DNA from: Streptomyces sp. NBC_00335
GTDB lineage: Bacteria > Actinomycetota > Actinomycetes > Streptomycetales > Streptomycetaceae
Direction of reading: 5' to 3'
Length of the DNA: 64,000 nt
NCBI RefSeq assembly: GCF_036127095.1
Contig: NZ_CP108006.1
Span: 4,951,501-5,015,500 of the forward strand
Part shown: positions 1-7,390 of the stretch, in pieces
How the letters are laid out: every line of letters starts with the position of its first letter
How positions within the stretch are numbered: the first letter of the stretch is position 1
The notes under the pieces: model-generated
What the model was told of the DNA's origin: nothing
Database searches by the model: none
Seen by the model: only the letters and a program-made list of their open reading frames with translations
Made by a program: the position numbers and the translations under genes

Positions 1-13
1 GAGAGAAAGCCGA

Positions 14-451
14 ATGATCGAACGAGTCCGAGCCGTCCTCGTCACCGCGGACGACACGATGCTGGTCATCCGCCGCACCAAGCCGGACGTCCCCGAGTAC
101 TGGGTGCTGCCCGGCGGCGGGGTCGAGGAGAACGACGAGTCCCGGGAGGCCGCCCTCCACCGCGAGATCCACGAAGAGATCGCAGGGAAGGCCGACATCG
201 CCCGCCTCCTCCACACCATGGAATCCGACAAGGAGCGTCAGCTCTTCTACCTCGCCCGCATCGCGACGTGGTCCTTCGAGGACCGCACCGGCCCCGAGTT
301 CAGCGCCGAGGGCCGCGGCGAATACGCACTGGAAGAGATCCCGCTGACAGTGGAGGGGCTCGACAGCATCGCCCTCAAGCCCGAGGAGATCGCCCACGTC
401 CTGCGCGGCGCCATCGTCGCCGGCACCCTCTTGAACACCTCGGCACTCTGA
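14..451 (+). CDS. Nudix hydrolase
   Basis: Hydrolase of nucleoside-diphosphate-linked substrates, 145 residues, a normal single-domain length. The Nudix box is intact: G36-x5-E42-x7-R50-E51-I52-x-E54-E55. The ATG at 14 follows a weak purine-rich stretch. It converges on the ParB-like gene, with a 15-bp-stem hairpin between them. The substrate cannot be read from sequence. The pSAM2 immunity protein Pif is a Nudix protein, so a role in element immunity is possible but is only an analogy. It could equally be cargo. Confidence 0.85.
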   Translation: MIERVRAVLVTADDTMLVIRRTKPDVPEYWVLPGGGVEENDESREAALHREIHEEIAGKADIARLLHTMESDKERQLFYLARIATWSFEDRTGPEFSAEGRGEYALEEIPLTVEGLDSIALKPEEIAHVLRGAIVAGTLLNTSAL

Positions 452-468
452 CTGTCGTGTGAATGTGC

Positions 469-504
469 GGATGGGGCCAACGCGGAAGTGCGTTGGCCCC
501 ATCC
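469..504. terminator. Bidirectional terminator hairpin
   Basis: Perfect 15-bp inverted repeat (469-483 with 490-504) around a 6-nt loop, between the convergent Nudix and ParB-like genes. It probably ends transcription from both sides. Confidence 0.85.
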
Positions 505-516
505 GTGGTTGTGCGA

Positions 517-1419
517 TCAGGCTGTGAAGGTCAGACGCGCTGCGACGCCACGTGCTGCTGGGGTGAGACCTGCAAGGACTTCCCGGGCGTAGGGAGTGTC
601 CAGGTGGGTGGCCAGACTTTGGACGGCGGCCCAGTCCGTGGCCAGCTGTTCGAGGACCTGCTGCGCCCGCTGGATCGCGTCCTGGCGCTGGACATGGTGC
701 TGTTCAGCGAGCTGGTGGGCCTCGACCCAGGTGAGTTCTCCCTGCTCGGCGCGCTGGGTGAGGCTGGGCGCGGTGTCGCCGTCGGCCTGCCTGATGTTGT
801 CGATCTCCTCGACGCGTCGGTGGATTCGTTCTTCCTTGAGTCGCCGGTCGAGTGAGGCGATGGCCTCGTCGAGGGTGAGGAGTCCCTCAGATACCTGTTC
901 GGCGAGGTCCGGGGCGTGCTGGCACAGCAGCTCGTGACGGGACTTGTCCACGGCGCGACGCGCCTTGTGCTGGCGGGCGATGTCGTAGGCGGCGTCGAGG
1001 CGGATGGAGCCGATGCGGACCTGCTCGGCAAGGTCGGGAGAGTACTGGAGGACCGTGGTGGCGTTGGAGAGCCTGGTCAGGCTGATGGCGTGGAGCTTCG
1101 CGTGGGTGCGCAGGGAGTGTTCCGAGAAGGAACGGGCCATCGCGAGGATCATGGACCGCTGGCCCTGGCTGAGGTGCCGGCGTACTGCGTTCGCGCTGAA
1201 GATCAGGCGGATGGGGTCGTTGCCGTCGTATGTCGTGAAGTGAGGTTCGACTCCGGCGATCTCACAGGCGGCGAGGCGGTTGCGGCCGTCGAGGAGGACG
1301 CCGTCGGGGTCGAGGACGATCGGCTTGAGGAGGCCTTCGTTCTTGATGGACTGGGCGAGGTCGTGCATTTCCTCCTCGTTCAGCATCGGGAACATGGAGG
1401 CGACGGGGTGGGTCTTCAG
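517..1419 (-). CDS. ParB-like N-terminal domain protein, probable CTG start
   Basis: ParB/Srx-fold DNA-binding protein as found on plasmids and integrative elements. The N-terminal domain shows FPML followed by the box LLDGRNRLAACEIAGVEP. The rest is helical and charged, with no clear catalytic site. The first ATG (1395) would cut off the conserved H-P-x-A-x-M-F-P-M strand seen in this family. That strand is encoded in frame upstream, and the only candidate start there is CTG at 1419, preceded by AAGGAG at 6-nt spacing. No ATG, GTG or TTG is available upstream in frame. It follows the relaxase by about 30 bp and is probably co-transcribed with it. It may act in partition, regulation or relaxosome assembly. 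Confidence 0.75.
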   Translation of the reverse strand: MKTHPVASMFPMLNEEEMHDLAQSIKNEGLLKPIVLDPDGVLLDGRNRLAACEIAGVEPHFTTYDGNDPIRLIFSANAVRRHLSQGQRSMILAMARSFSEHSLRTHAKLHAISLTRLSNATTVLQYSPDLAEQVRIGSIRLDAAYDIARQHKARRAVDKSRHELLCQHAPDLAEQVSEGLLTLDEAIASLDRRLKEERIHRRVEEIDNIRQADGDTAPSLTQRAEQGELTWVEAHQLAEQHHVQRQDAIQRAQQVLEQLATDWAAVQSLATHLDTPYAREVLAGLTPAARGVAARLTFTA

Positions 1420-1450
1420 GATGGGCTCCTTGTCGGGTGGGGTGTCGGGC

Positions 1451-3106
1451 TCAGCGCGTACGGCGCTGCTGGGGCGGTTGGGCTGCGCCAGCCGTGGGTG
1501 GCGTGGACGGCGGCCGCCTCGGGGCGGGCTGGAGAGGCAGTTCGGCGAGGTGCCGTAGACGCCACACCAGTACTTCGCTGATGGATGCCGCCGTTGTCAG
1601 GTCCCGTTGACCTGCCGCTTCGGTGAGCAAGGCGGCTGGGTCATGACCCGCGGCTTCGGCGTCGGCGAGGATGGTGGCGAGTGCGGGCCAGCCGGGCTCG
1701 GCCAGCACTCGCGCGGAGTGTTCCGAGAGTGAACGGTGCAGGGCAGCCGCCTGCCGGTGAAGGACCGGACCCGGGAGGAGACGGCCGCGCTGGGACAGGG
1801 CGCGCAGCGGCTCCACGGCTGCAGCCCCGAGGGTGGTACGCAGGTATCCGGCTGCCTGGTCCGCGGCTTCGGCCTGCTGGTCGTGGTGGCGGATGTGGTG
1901 CCAGTGCTGGGCTGCGACGACGGCCAGCAGAACGGCGTCGAGGAGGACCGCCAGCAGGGCTCCGTCCTTCGGGGCAGGTTCACGCACGATCGCCTTGATC
2001 GCCCGACGTGTGGCCTGGGCCTGCTGGTGGCGCGCGCGGATCCGGGAGCGGCTGGCCCGCTCGAAAGCGCCGGCTGCTTGGGCGAGCTGCGGCTTGTATC
2101 CGGCCGGAACGATCAGGACGAGTGCGTCGAGGGTTTCGGCGAGCACGGTGATATGCGCCTGGCCCGTGGCCTCGTCGGCCTGGTCGAGCACCTTGGGGAT
2201 GCGGCCGGCCGCTTCGGTGACCTGACGCCACGCCGTCTGCCGCTCTGGGCGCAGGCTTACGGGGACGGATTCGGTGGGGCCGAGGCGTTCGGTGATCTTC
2301 GGGTAGGAGAGGTCGGAGGCGAGGGTGGAGCCGGAGAACCAGACGGGTTCGTCCTTGGCGTTGGTGTCGTCCGGGAGCGCGACCTTGTAGCCACGGATGT
2401 CGCCGGAGGGGAAGTGCTGGACGTCCACCAGTACGCCCGTGCCGCGGAGGATGGTGAAGAACTCCTCGGTGTTGGTGGCAGCGGCCACCGCGGTACGGAC
2501 GGTGGTGCGCAGGCGTTCGCGCGGGGTGGTGGCGTGTCCGGTGCGGCGGGCCTTCTCCTTCTCGGCGCGGGTCGGGCGTTTGGCAGCGGTGCGGTCGCCG
2601 CGCAGGACCTGGCGCAGGCCGTACTCCCTCTCGATCGCGGCGCATTCCTTGTCGGCGTGCAGGTAGTCGTTCCAGTGCCGGGGCTCGCGGAGGTCTCCTC
2701 GGACCTTGGTGGCCACGATGTGGATGTGGTCTTCGGCGTGGCGGACGGCGACCCAGCGGCAGGCGTCGGGGTCGCCGGCGGGAGCGATGCCGGTGGCGTT
2801 CAGGATCCGGCGGGCGATCGTCGCCCACTGCTCGTCAGTGAGGACCGGGTCCTCGGGTGCGGCTCGCACGGAGCAGTGCCACACGTGCGTCTTCGGGGCC
2901 CGGTCGCCGGCCTGCTCTACGCGGAGGTCGAGGGCGGTGGTGAGTTGGGCGAGGGTGGCGTTCGGGTCGCGTCCGGGATCCGGGGCGAAGCCGTCCCAGG
3001 AGTCCACGAGGTGGGGGTCGGTGTGCTCGTTGGCGCGGCCGGGTCCGTAGAGGTAGTTCAGGACGCCTCGGGTCCTGCTGCCGGCCTTGCCGATCTTCGC
3101 GATCAA
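1451..3106 (-). CDS. Relaxase / mobilisation nuclease
   Basis: Nicking enzyme for conjugative mobilisation, 551 residues. The N-terminus has the GVLNYLYGPG motif typical of actinomycete relaxases, and residues 123-129 give the metal-binding H123-x3-H127-x-H129 (HAEDHIH). The C-terminal half is Ala/Arg-rich and probably binds DNA or a partner. The start is TTG immediately after the mobC stop codon (TGATTG), so translation is probably coupled. It should nick an oriT on the element, form a 5' covalent adduct, and depend on a transfer channel supplied by another element. The family is clear; the Mob subclass is not. Confidence 0.9.
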   Translation of the reverse strand: MIAKIGKAGSRTRGVLNYLYGPGRANEHTDPHLVDSWDGFAPDPGRDPNATLAQLTTALDLRVEQAGDRAPKTHVWHCSVRAAPEDPVLTDEQWATIARRILNATGIAPAGDPDACRWVAVRHAEDHIHIVATKVRGDLREPRHWNDYLHADKECAAIEREYGLRQVLRGDRTAAKRPTRAEKEKARRTGHATTPRERLRTTVRTAVAAATNTEEFFTILRGTGVLVDVQHFPSGDIRGYKVALPDDTNAKDEPVWFSGSTLASDLSYPKITERLGPTESVPVSLRPERQTAWRQVTEAAGRIPKVLDQADEATGQAHITVLAETLDALVLIVPAGYKPQLAQAAGAFERASRSRIRARHQQAQATRRAIKAIVREPAPKDGALLAVLLDAVLLAVVAAQHWHHIRHHDQQAEAADQAAGYLRTTLGAAAVEPLRALSQRGRLLPGPVLHRQAAALHRSLSEHSARVLAEPGWPALATILADAEAAGHDPAALLTEAAGQRDLTTAASISEVLVWRLRHLAELPLQPAPRRPPSTPPTAGAAQPPQQRRTR

Positions 3107-3757
3107 TCAGGCCGCCCGCTTCGACGTGGCCGCCTGGTGCGAGGCGAGGTCGATCGCCTCGGCTGCGGTACGGGCGAGAGCCAGGACACGTTCGGCCTGG
3201 GCCAGGACGGCACTGTCCACAGGATGGGGACGGCCTCCTGCGTTGAGCTTGTAGGCGATCTGGTTGACGTTCTTGCCGATCGGGGCGATCTCCGCGCGCA
3301 GGGCGGCGAGCTCGTCGATCAGGTCGTCGAAGGAGGTGCGCTGGCCGGGTATCTCGAAGTCGCCGTGGAGGTAGGTCATGACGATCGCGCCCACGAGGTG
3401 AGCGGCGGCGAGGCCGAGGCGGCGGGCTTCGGCGAGGATCGACCGCTTCTCGATGACGCTGTAGCGGACGTCGACGCGATGGGTGCGCTGCACTCCTTCG
3501 CGGGCACGGCGGCGGGCGACGCGGTACAGCGCAGCCTCATCAGCGGCACGCGCGACGACGGGAACGTCGACGGGTTCGCTCGCCCCTCCCTGCTCCGGTG
3601 CGCCCCCGCGCCGGGGCGCCTCCGCCACCCCCGGGGCGGAGGCTGCGTTGGACCGGCCCTTGGACGGTCCAACGCCATACCTTGCTGCCTGGTCTGGGGC
3701 TGTGCTGGTCGGTATCAGCTCTGGTGTTGGGGGCAGTTCGTGCGGGTGATTGCTCAT
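3107..3757 (-). CDS. mobC: Plasmid mobilisation relaxosome protein MobC
   Basis: Accessory relaxosome protein of 216 residues that helps the relaxase bind oriT. The C-terminal half holds the MobC signature IGKNVNQIAYKLNAGG; the first 90 residues are Pro/Ala-rich and disordered. The ATG at 3757 has AGGAG at 6-nt spacing, which is better than the in-frame GTG at 3784. The relaxase gene follows directly with no gap, so the two are a functional pair. Confidence 0.88.
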   Translation of the reverse strand: MSNHPHELPPTPELIPTSTAPDQAARYGVGPSKGRSNAASAPGVAEAPRRGGAPEQGGASEPVDVPVVARAADEAALYRVARRRAREGVQRTHRVDVRYSVIEKRSILAEARRLGLAAAHLVGAIVMTYLHGDFEIPGQRTSFDDLIDELAALRAEIAPIGKNVNQIAYKLNAGGRPHPVDSAVLAQAERVLALARTAAEAIDLASHQAATSKRAA

Positions 3758-3805
3758 GGGGGACTCCTGAGTCGGTGGGCTCACGGTGGTGGGAAGTACG
3801 GATAG

Positions 3806-3831
3806 GCGGGCCAGGAACCGGTCCGGCCCGC
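3806..3831. other. Inverted repeat upstream of mobC, candidate oriT hairpin
   Basis: GCGGGCC and GGCCCGC (3806-3812, 3825-3831) flank a 12-nt loop that itself contains ACCGGT. It lies just upstream of mobC-relaxase, where oriT often sits. It could instead be a terminator for the DUF2637 gene, which ends at 3871. No nick-site consensus can be assigned. Confidence 0.35.
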
Positions 3832-3870
3832 GCCGCTCGGTACGAGGCGGGCGGCGTGGGGCCAGGCCGG

Positions 3871-4635
3871 TCAGCCAGTGGTGTCGGCAGAATCGGCGTG
3901 GAGCACGTCCATCGCACCGACCAGGCGGTCCTTGCCGACGGGGTAGCCCTCCTTCCGGACGGCCGCTTCGAACCTCTTGCGGGGGATCAGCCCGTCGGGT
4001 CCCCGCGGAACGGTGCGTCCGATGGAGACGAGCTGCTCGTCGCTGGCAGCAGGACGGCGGCCCCTGCGCTTGGCGAGTGGCTTGGGGACATCCGCCTCGG
4101 TGACCGGAGGGCTTTCCGCCGCCCCATCGCTATCGCTCGACGGCACTGGTGGTTGTTCCGCGGCCTGTTCCGTCAGAGGGACGGCAAGCTCGTGCTGGGT
4201 CTGGTGATGGCGGGTGACGAAGTAGAAGTGGACGGCGCCGGCGAGGGCGAGGGGCGCGATGGCGGAAAGGGCGCCGACGGTCACGTCGTCCAGATGGAGA
4301 CCGTCGTGGCGGACCTGCTGGTTGAGGCGGATGGCGTGCAGGGCGTTGGCCCAGATGCTGGTTGCTGTGGCCAGGCCCACCAAGGCCCAGACGTACATGC
4401 GGGCCCGCATGGGGGCTGTGCGCAGGAGCAGGAGGGCGCCGATGCCGATGGCGATGAACCCGTCGATCACGAGGGGGAAGGCGTACGTGAGCGGTCCGGG
4501 GATGTGGGTGGCGACTGCCATCTGGCGCAGGGCGGCGTACGAGAGGGCGAAGGCGGTGACGCCGAGGAGGGTGATGCCCAGGCGGATCGCGGTGACCCCG
4601 AGCGCGGTGGGGGCCGGGATTGTGGGTGCGGACAA
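3871..4635 (-). CDS. DUF2637 membrane protein with C-terminal HTH-like region
   Basis: DUF2637 family, common on actinomycete plasmids and integrative elements and loosely linked to plasmid spread functions. 254 residues with about four hydrophobic segments (near residues 17-35, 48-68, 78-96 and 118-140). A charged linker follows, then a C-terminal helical segment resembling a winged helix (around SIGRTVPRGPDGLIPRKRF). The start is TTG with AGGAG 9 nt upstream. It precedes mobC by 113 bp on the same strand and is probably in the same transfer operon. The biochemical role is unknown. Confidence 0.8.
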   Translation of the reverse strand: MSAPTIPAPTALGVTAIRLGITLLGVTAFALSYAALRQMAVATHIPGPLTYAFPLVIDGFIAIGIGALLLLRTAPMRARMYVWALVGLATATSIWANALHAIRLNQQVRHDGLHLDDVTVGALSAIAPLALAGAVHFYFVTRHHQTQHELAVPLTEQAAEQPPVPSSDSDGAAESPPVTEADVPKPLAKRRGRRPAASDEQLVSIGRTVPRGPDGLIPRKRFEAAVRKEGYPVGKDRLVGAMDVLHADSADTTG

Positions 4636-4734
4636 GCGGGAGTGCTCCTAGGGGATGGGTGCGGCGGCCTCCGCCGTTTGCGGGCAGGGCAGGGCAGGGC
4701 GAGGCCGCCGCCTGGGAAGGGTGGGGACCCGTTG

Positions 4735-4814
4735 CGACTCGTCGCGTGCCTGGTCAGGGCAGGTACGGGTGGGGCGGTGATGTCGAGTCGACTCGTTGCG
4801 GGCCTGCGACTCGT
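4735..4814. repeat. Three CGACTCGT iterons in an element intergenic region
   Basis: CGACTCGT occurs at 4735-4742, 4789-4796 and 4807-4814, two of them next to GTTGCG, and the middle copy sits inside the palindrome GAGTCGACTC (4785-4794). The 226-bp gap lies upstream of the DUF2637 operon and downstream of the DUF3631 ATPase gene. It could be a repressor operator or an origin-like iteron array. Confidence 0.45.
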
Positions 4815-4861
4815 AACCGGTCTGACCTGCGGCGCGACGGGTCGCGACGGGTGGTGCCAGG

Positions 4862-6145
4862 TCAGGCCCCGGCGGCAGGTTCCGGCTGCGGGGCAGTGCA
4901 GTAGCGGGCCCAGGCGTCGGAGAACTGCAGGCGGGTGAAGCCCTTGGCCTGGACGTCGCCATGGAAGCGGCGGTTGGCCGAGCTGATGCCGTAGTCCTTC
5001 AGCAGGATCTGCAGGCCGCGCGGGGTGAGGCCGTTGGCGGTGTAGTCAGGCCAGGGCGTCTCGTCGTCCTTGTTCAGGATGTCGATCAGGCGGCTGGTGC
5101 GGATCACCGGCGGATTCCCCTCGGCTTCGAAGGCGCGGCGGATGTCGGCCAGCAGGCGGATCCCCAGGCCGCTGTTGTCCTGGTCCTGATCCGCCTCGTG
5201 CTTGGTCATCGCCCGGCAGGCGGTGCGGGCGAGGTCGGGCCACGGGCCGCCCGCGAGGTCGGCGACGGCGACCAGCGGCTCCCAGGTATCGGCGGCGCGG
5301 TCTTCGACCGGCATGGCGGGTTGCAGCCCCGTCGCCTCGGAATGGAGCGGGGTCAGCCAGGCGGCGAGCCGGTCGCGCACGGCGTTCAGCCCGGGGATGT
5401 CGCGCGCGCTGCGGAATGCCGCCACGCTCTCGCCCGGCCTGCGGCGGCGCATCCGGATCACGACTGACCGGTCCATGATCGTGTCGGGCAGGTCGCCGAT
5501 GCCGGCGAGGGCCGCCATGGCGAAGGTGGGGAACTTCGTCACCTCGTGGTTGGGCCCGGAGACCCGCAGGGTGGGCCGACCGCGCTGGGCACCCGCGTTG
5601 AGGAGGCCGCGCATCTCCTCGTTCTTCTCCGCGACCTTCGCGGAGCCGAACAGGGTGTCGGCCTCGTCGACCAGGAGGGTGGGTGGCGTTGCGGTGATCG
5701 ACCGGAAGATCGCGGCGGCGGAGGCGTTCACCGTGACCAGCGGATCGTGAACGGTCTCGGTGATCACGTCCAGCAGCCGTGACTTGCCGCACCGCTTCGC
5801 CGGACCGACCACGGCCAGCCGGGGCGCGTGCTGCCACGCCGTCTGCAGATGCGTCGCCGCCACCCACAGGGCCACGGCTGTCAGCGCCTCGGCGCTCGGA
5901 AGGATGACGTACCGCTCGATCTCGGCACGCAGATCACCGAGCACCTGCTCGCCCAGGCTCACGGGGCCGATGAGTCGGGCCCGCGGAGCTGCGAGCGGGG
6001 TCGGGGTCTGAGGGATGGAGGGCGCCTCTTCCTCCGCTCCCTGTACGGGATCTTGCAGGTGGGCGCCCGGCTGACCGGGTATCGCCGTCACCGGCCAGGC
6101 GGTGGGGGTCGACGCGGCATCGGGGGAGAGTGGGGTCAGGTCCAA
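4862..6145 (-). CDS. DUF3631 P-loop ATPase
   Basis: Replication-type P-loop protein often found on mobile elements of high-GC Gram-positives. 427 residues with Walker A GPAKRCGKS, Walker B LLVDEADTLF and an arginine-rich sensor region (DRSVVIRMRRRR), then the DUF3631 C-terminal region with a helix-turn-helix-like end. I chose TTG at 6145 because AAGGAG lies 7 nt upstream; the open frame extends further but its extra N-terminus is low-complexity and unlike the family. It probably acts in element replication or stabilisation, perhaps with a host or element helicase or primase. Confidence 0.8.
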   Translation of the reverse strand: MDLTPLSPDAASTPTAWPVTAIPGQPGAHLQDPVQGAEEEAPSIPQTPTPLAAPRARLIGPVSLGEQVLGDLRAEIERYVILPSAEALTAVALWVAATHLQTAWQHAPRLAVVGPAKRCGKSRLLDVITETVHDPLVTVNASAAAIFRSITATPPTLLVDEADTLFGSAKVAEKNEEMRGLLNAGAQRGRPTLRVSGPNHEVTKFPTFAMAALAGIGDLPDTIMDRSVVIRMRRRRPGESVAAFRSARDIPGLNAVRDRLAAWLTPLHSEATGLQPAMPVEDRAADTWEPLVAVADLAGGPWPDLARTACRAMTKHEADQDQDNSGLGIRLLADIRRAFEAEGNPPVIRTSRLIDILNKDDETPWPDYTANGLTPRGLQILLKDYGISSANRRFHGDVQAKGFTRLQFSDAWARYCTAPQPEPAAGA

Positions 6146-6391
6146 GGGGCAGCTCCTTCTTCGGTGGCCAGGGGCATGCAGCAGCGCCCGGGTACCGGGT
6201 GGTCCGCGCTTCGCGGCTGGGGGTGTGGGGTGTGTCGGGGCCCGCCGGGCTCGGTGCGCCGGAGGCAATCCGCCGTCGCTCGGAGGTAGTTGCCTGGCTC
6301 GGGGGAACACGAACAGTACGTACGACCCCCGCCACAGTCCAGCGATTCCGTGTCAGCTCCGCGCAGAATCCGACGGCGCGGTGCCGCGTCG

Positions 6392-6622
6392 TCACGCGGC
6401 GAGTCCCAGCAGGTTCAACAGGTCGGCGGTCACCACCCGGTAGGCGTTGCCGAACCGCAGGACCTTGCAGGGGTACTGGCCTCGCTTCGCCAGCTCGTAT
6501 CCCTTGCTCCGCCCGAGCCTCAGGGCCCGGTTACCCGTGTCCAGGTCAACGGCCACCGGAAGGGCAAGCAGCTGCTCCCGGCTCATTCCCTTCGGCTGGC
6601 CGGCCATCTCGTCATCGCGCAC
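6392..6622 (-). CDS. Excisionase-like small HTH protein
   Basis: 76-residue DNA-binding protein with the MerR/excisionase-type motif LRLGRSKGYELAKRG followed by the short wing PCKVLRFGNAYRV. Such proteins direct integrase toward excision. The GTG at 6622 has GGGAG at 6-nt spacing; internal ATGs at 6607 and 6586 are alternatives. It is divergent from the repressor-integrase pair, as expected for Xis in tRNA-targeting elements. Confidence 0.78.
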   Translation of the reverse strand: MRDDEMAGQPKGMSREQLLALPVAVDLDTGNRALRLGRSKGYELAKRGQYPCKVLRFGNAYRVVTADLLNLLGLAA

Positions 6623-6715
6623 GCGGCGCTCCCGTCCTCACAGCCCACGGCGAACACGTCCTCGCATTCGGCTCCGGGCCTTGATTACTAACTCTGAAGA
6701 AGTGAATGTGTCTCC

Positions 6716-7390
6716 ATGACACAAAATCGTTTCGATGATGGAGATGAGGACGACGTACCCGAATGGGCCGACCGAGTCATGGCCGACGTGGCTCGCGAAG
6801 TCCGACGGCGGAGGAAGGAGATGAAGTGGAGCGCCCAGGACCTGGCCGACCGGTGCGAGGCGATCGGCTTCCCGATCCCCCGCAACGTCATCGCCAACAT
6901 GGAGTCGGGCCGGCGTGCGGTCCTGCCGCTGGTCGAGGTGATGGTTCTGGCGAAGGCGCTGTACACCCACCCGATCCACTTGATCTACCCCGTTGGGTAC
7001 GTGAACGAGGTGCAGCAGCTCCCGCTCACGCACCTGGTGAAGCCCGCTGAGGCCATGCGCTGGTTCGCCAACCTGGACCACAGCTTCACCGCGGGCGAGC
7101 ACTACATGCTTCGCGGCCATCTCTCCCATGAGGCTGCGGTGCTCGCCGCCTTGGAAGCGATGCGGGGCGAGAGCCGCCAACGGCAGATCGCTAAGCAGAC
7201 ACCCGACGACGCCGAGCGCGCCCAGGCGCTGCGCGCCCAGGCCGACTTCGCCGAGCGTGCCGCTCAAGCCAAGGCTGCACTTCGCTGGGAACGCCAGGAC
7301 ATCTACGGGCGCGGCGGCACCCTCCCCGACCTGCCGTTCTCAGCCAGCGACATCGACCCACCCGAAGGCTACGAAAGGGACACCGATTGA
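6716..7390 (+). CDS. Xre-family transcriptional regulator of the element
   Basis: 224-residue regulator with an N-terminal lambda-repressor-type HTH (around KWSAQDLADRCEAIGFPI to NVIANMESGRRAV). The C-terminal half is alpha-helical with charged repeats. It overlaps the integrase start by 4 bp (TTGA), so it is translationally coupled to int, and it is divergent from the excisionase-like gene. It probably sets the switch between maintenance and excision. The 90-bp divergent promoter region is noticeably richer in A and T than its surroundings. Confidence 0.85.
   Translation: MTQNRFDDGDEDDVPEWADRVMADVAREVRRRRKEMKWSAQDLADRCEAIGFPIPRNVIANMESGRRAVLPLVEVMVLAKALYTHPIHLIYPVGYVNEVQQLPLTHLVKPAEAMRWFANLDHSFTAGEHYMLRGHLSHEAAVLAALEAMRGESRQRQIAKQTPDDAERAQALRAQADFAERAAQAKAALRWERQDIYGRGGTLPDLPFSASDIDPPEGYERDTD

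Noticed and set aside
1..520. Left attachment site of the element
   Set aside because: No match to the tRNA-Arg 3' end could be found here, so the left end must lie outside the window.
1736..3805. 689-codon plus-strand open frame opposite the relaxase and mobC
   Set aside because: The translation is Gly/Val/Asp-biased without family motifs, while the opposite strand carries clear relaxase and MobC signatures. It is a GC-rich shadow.
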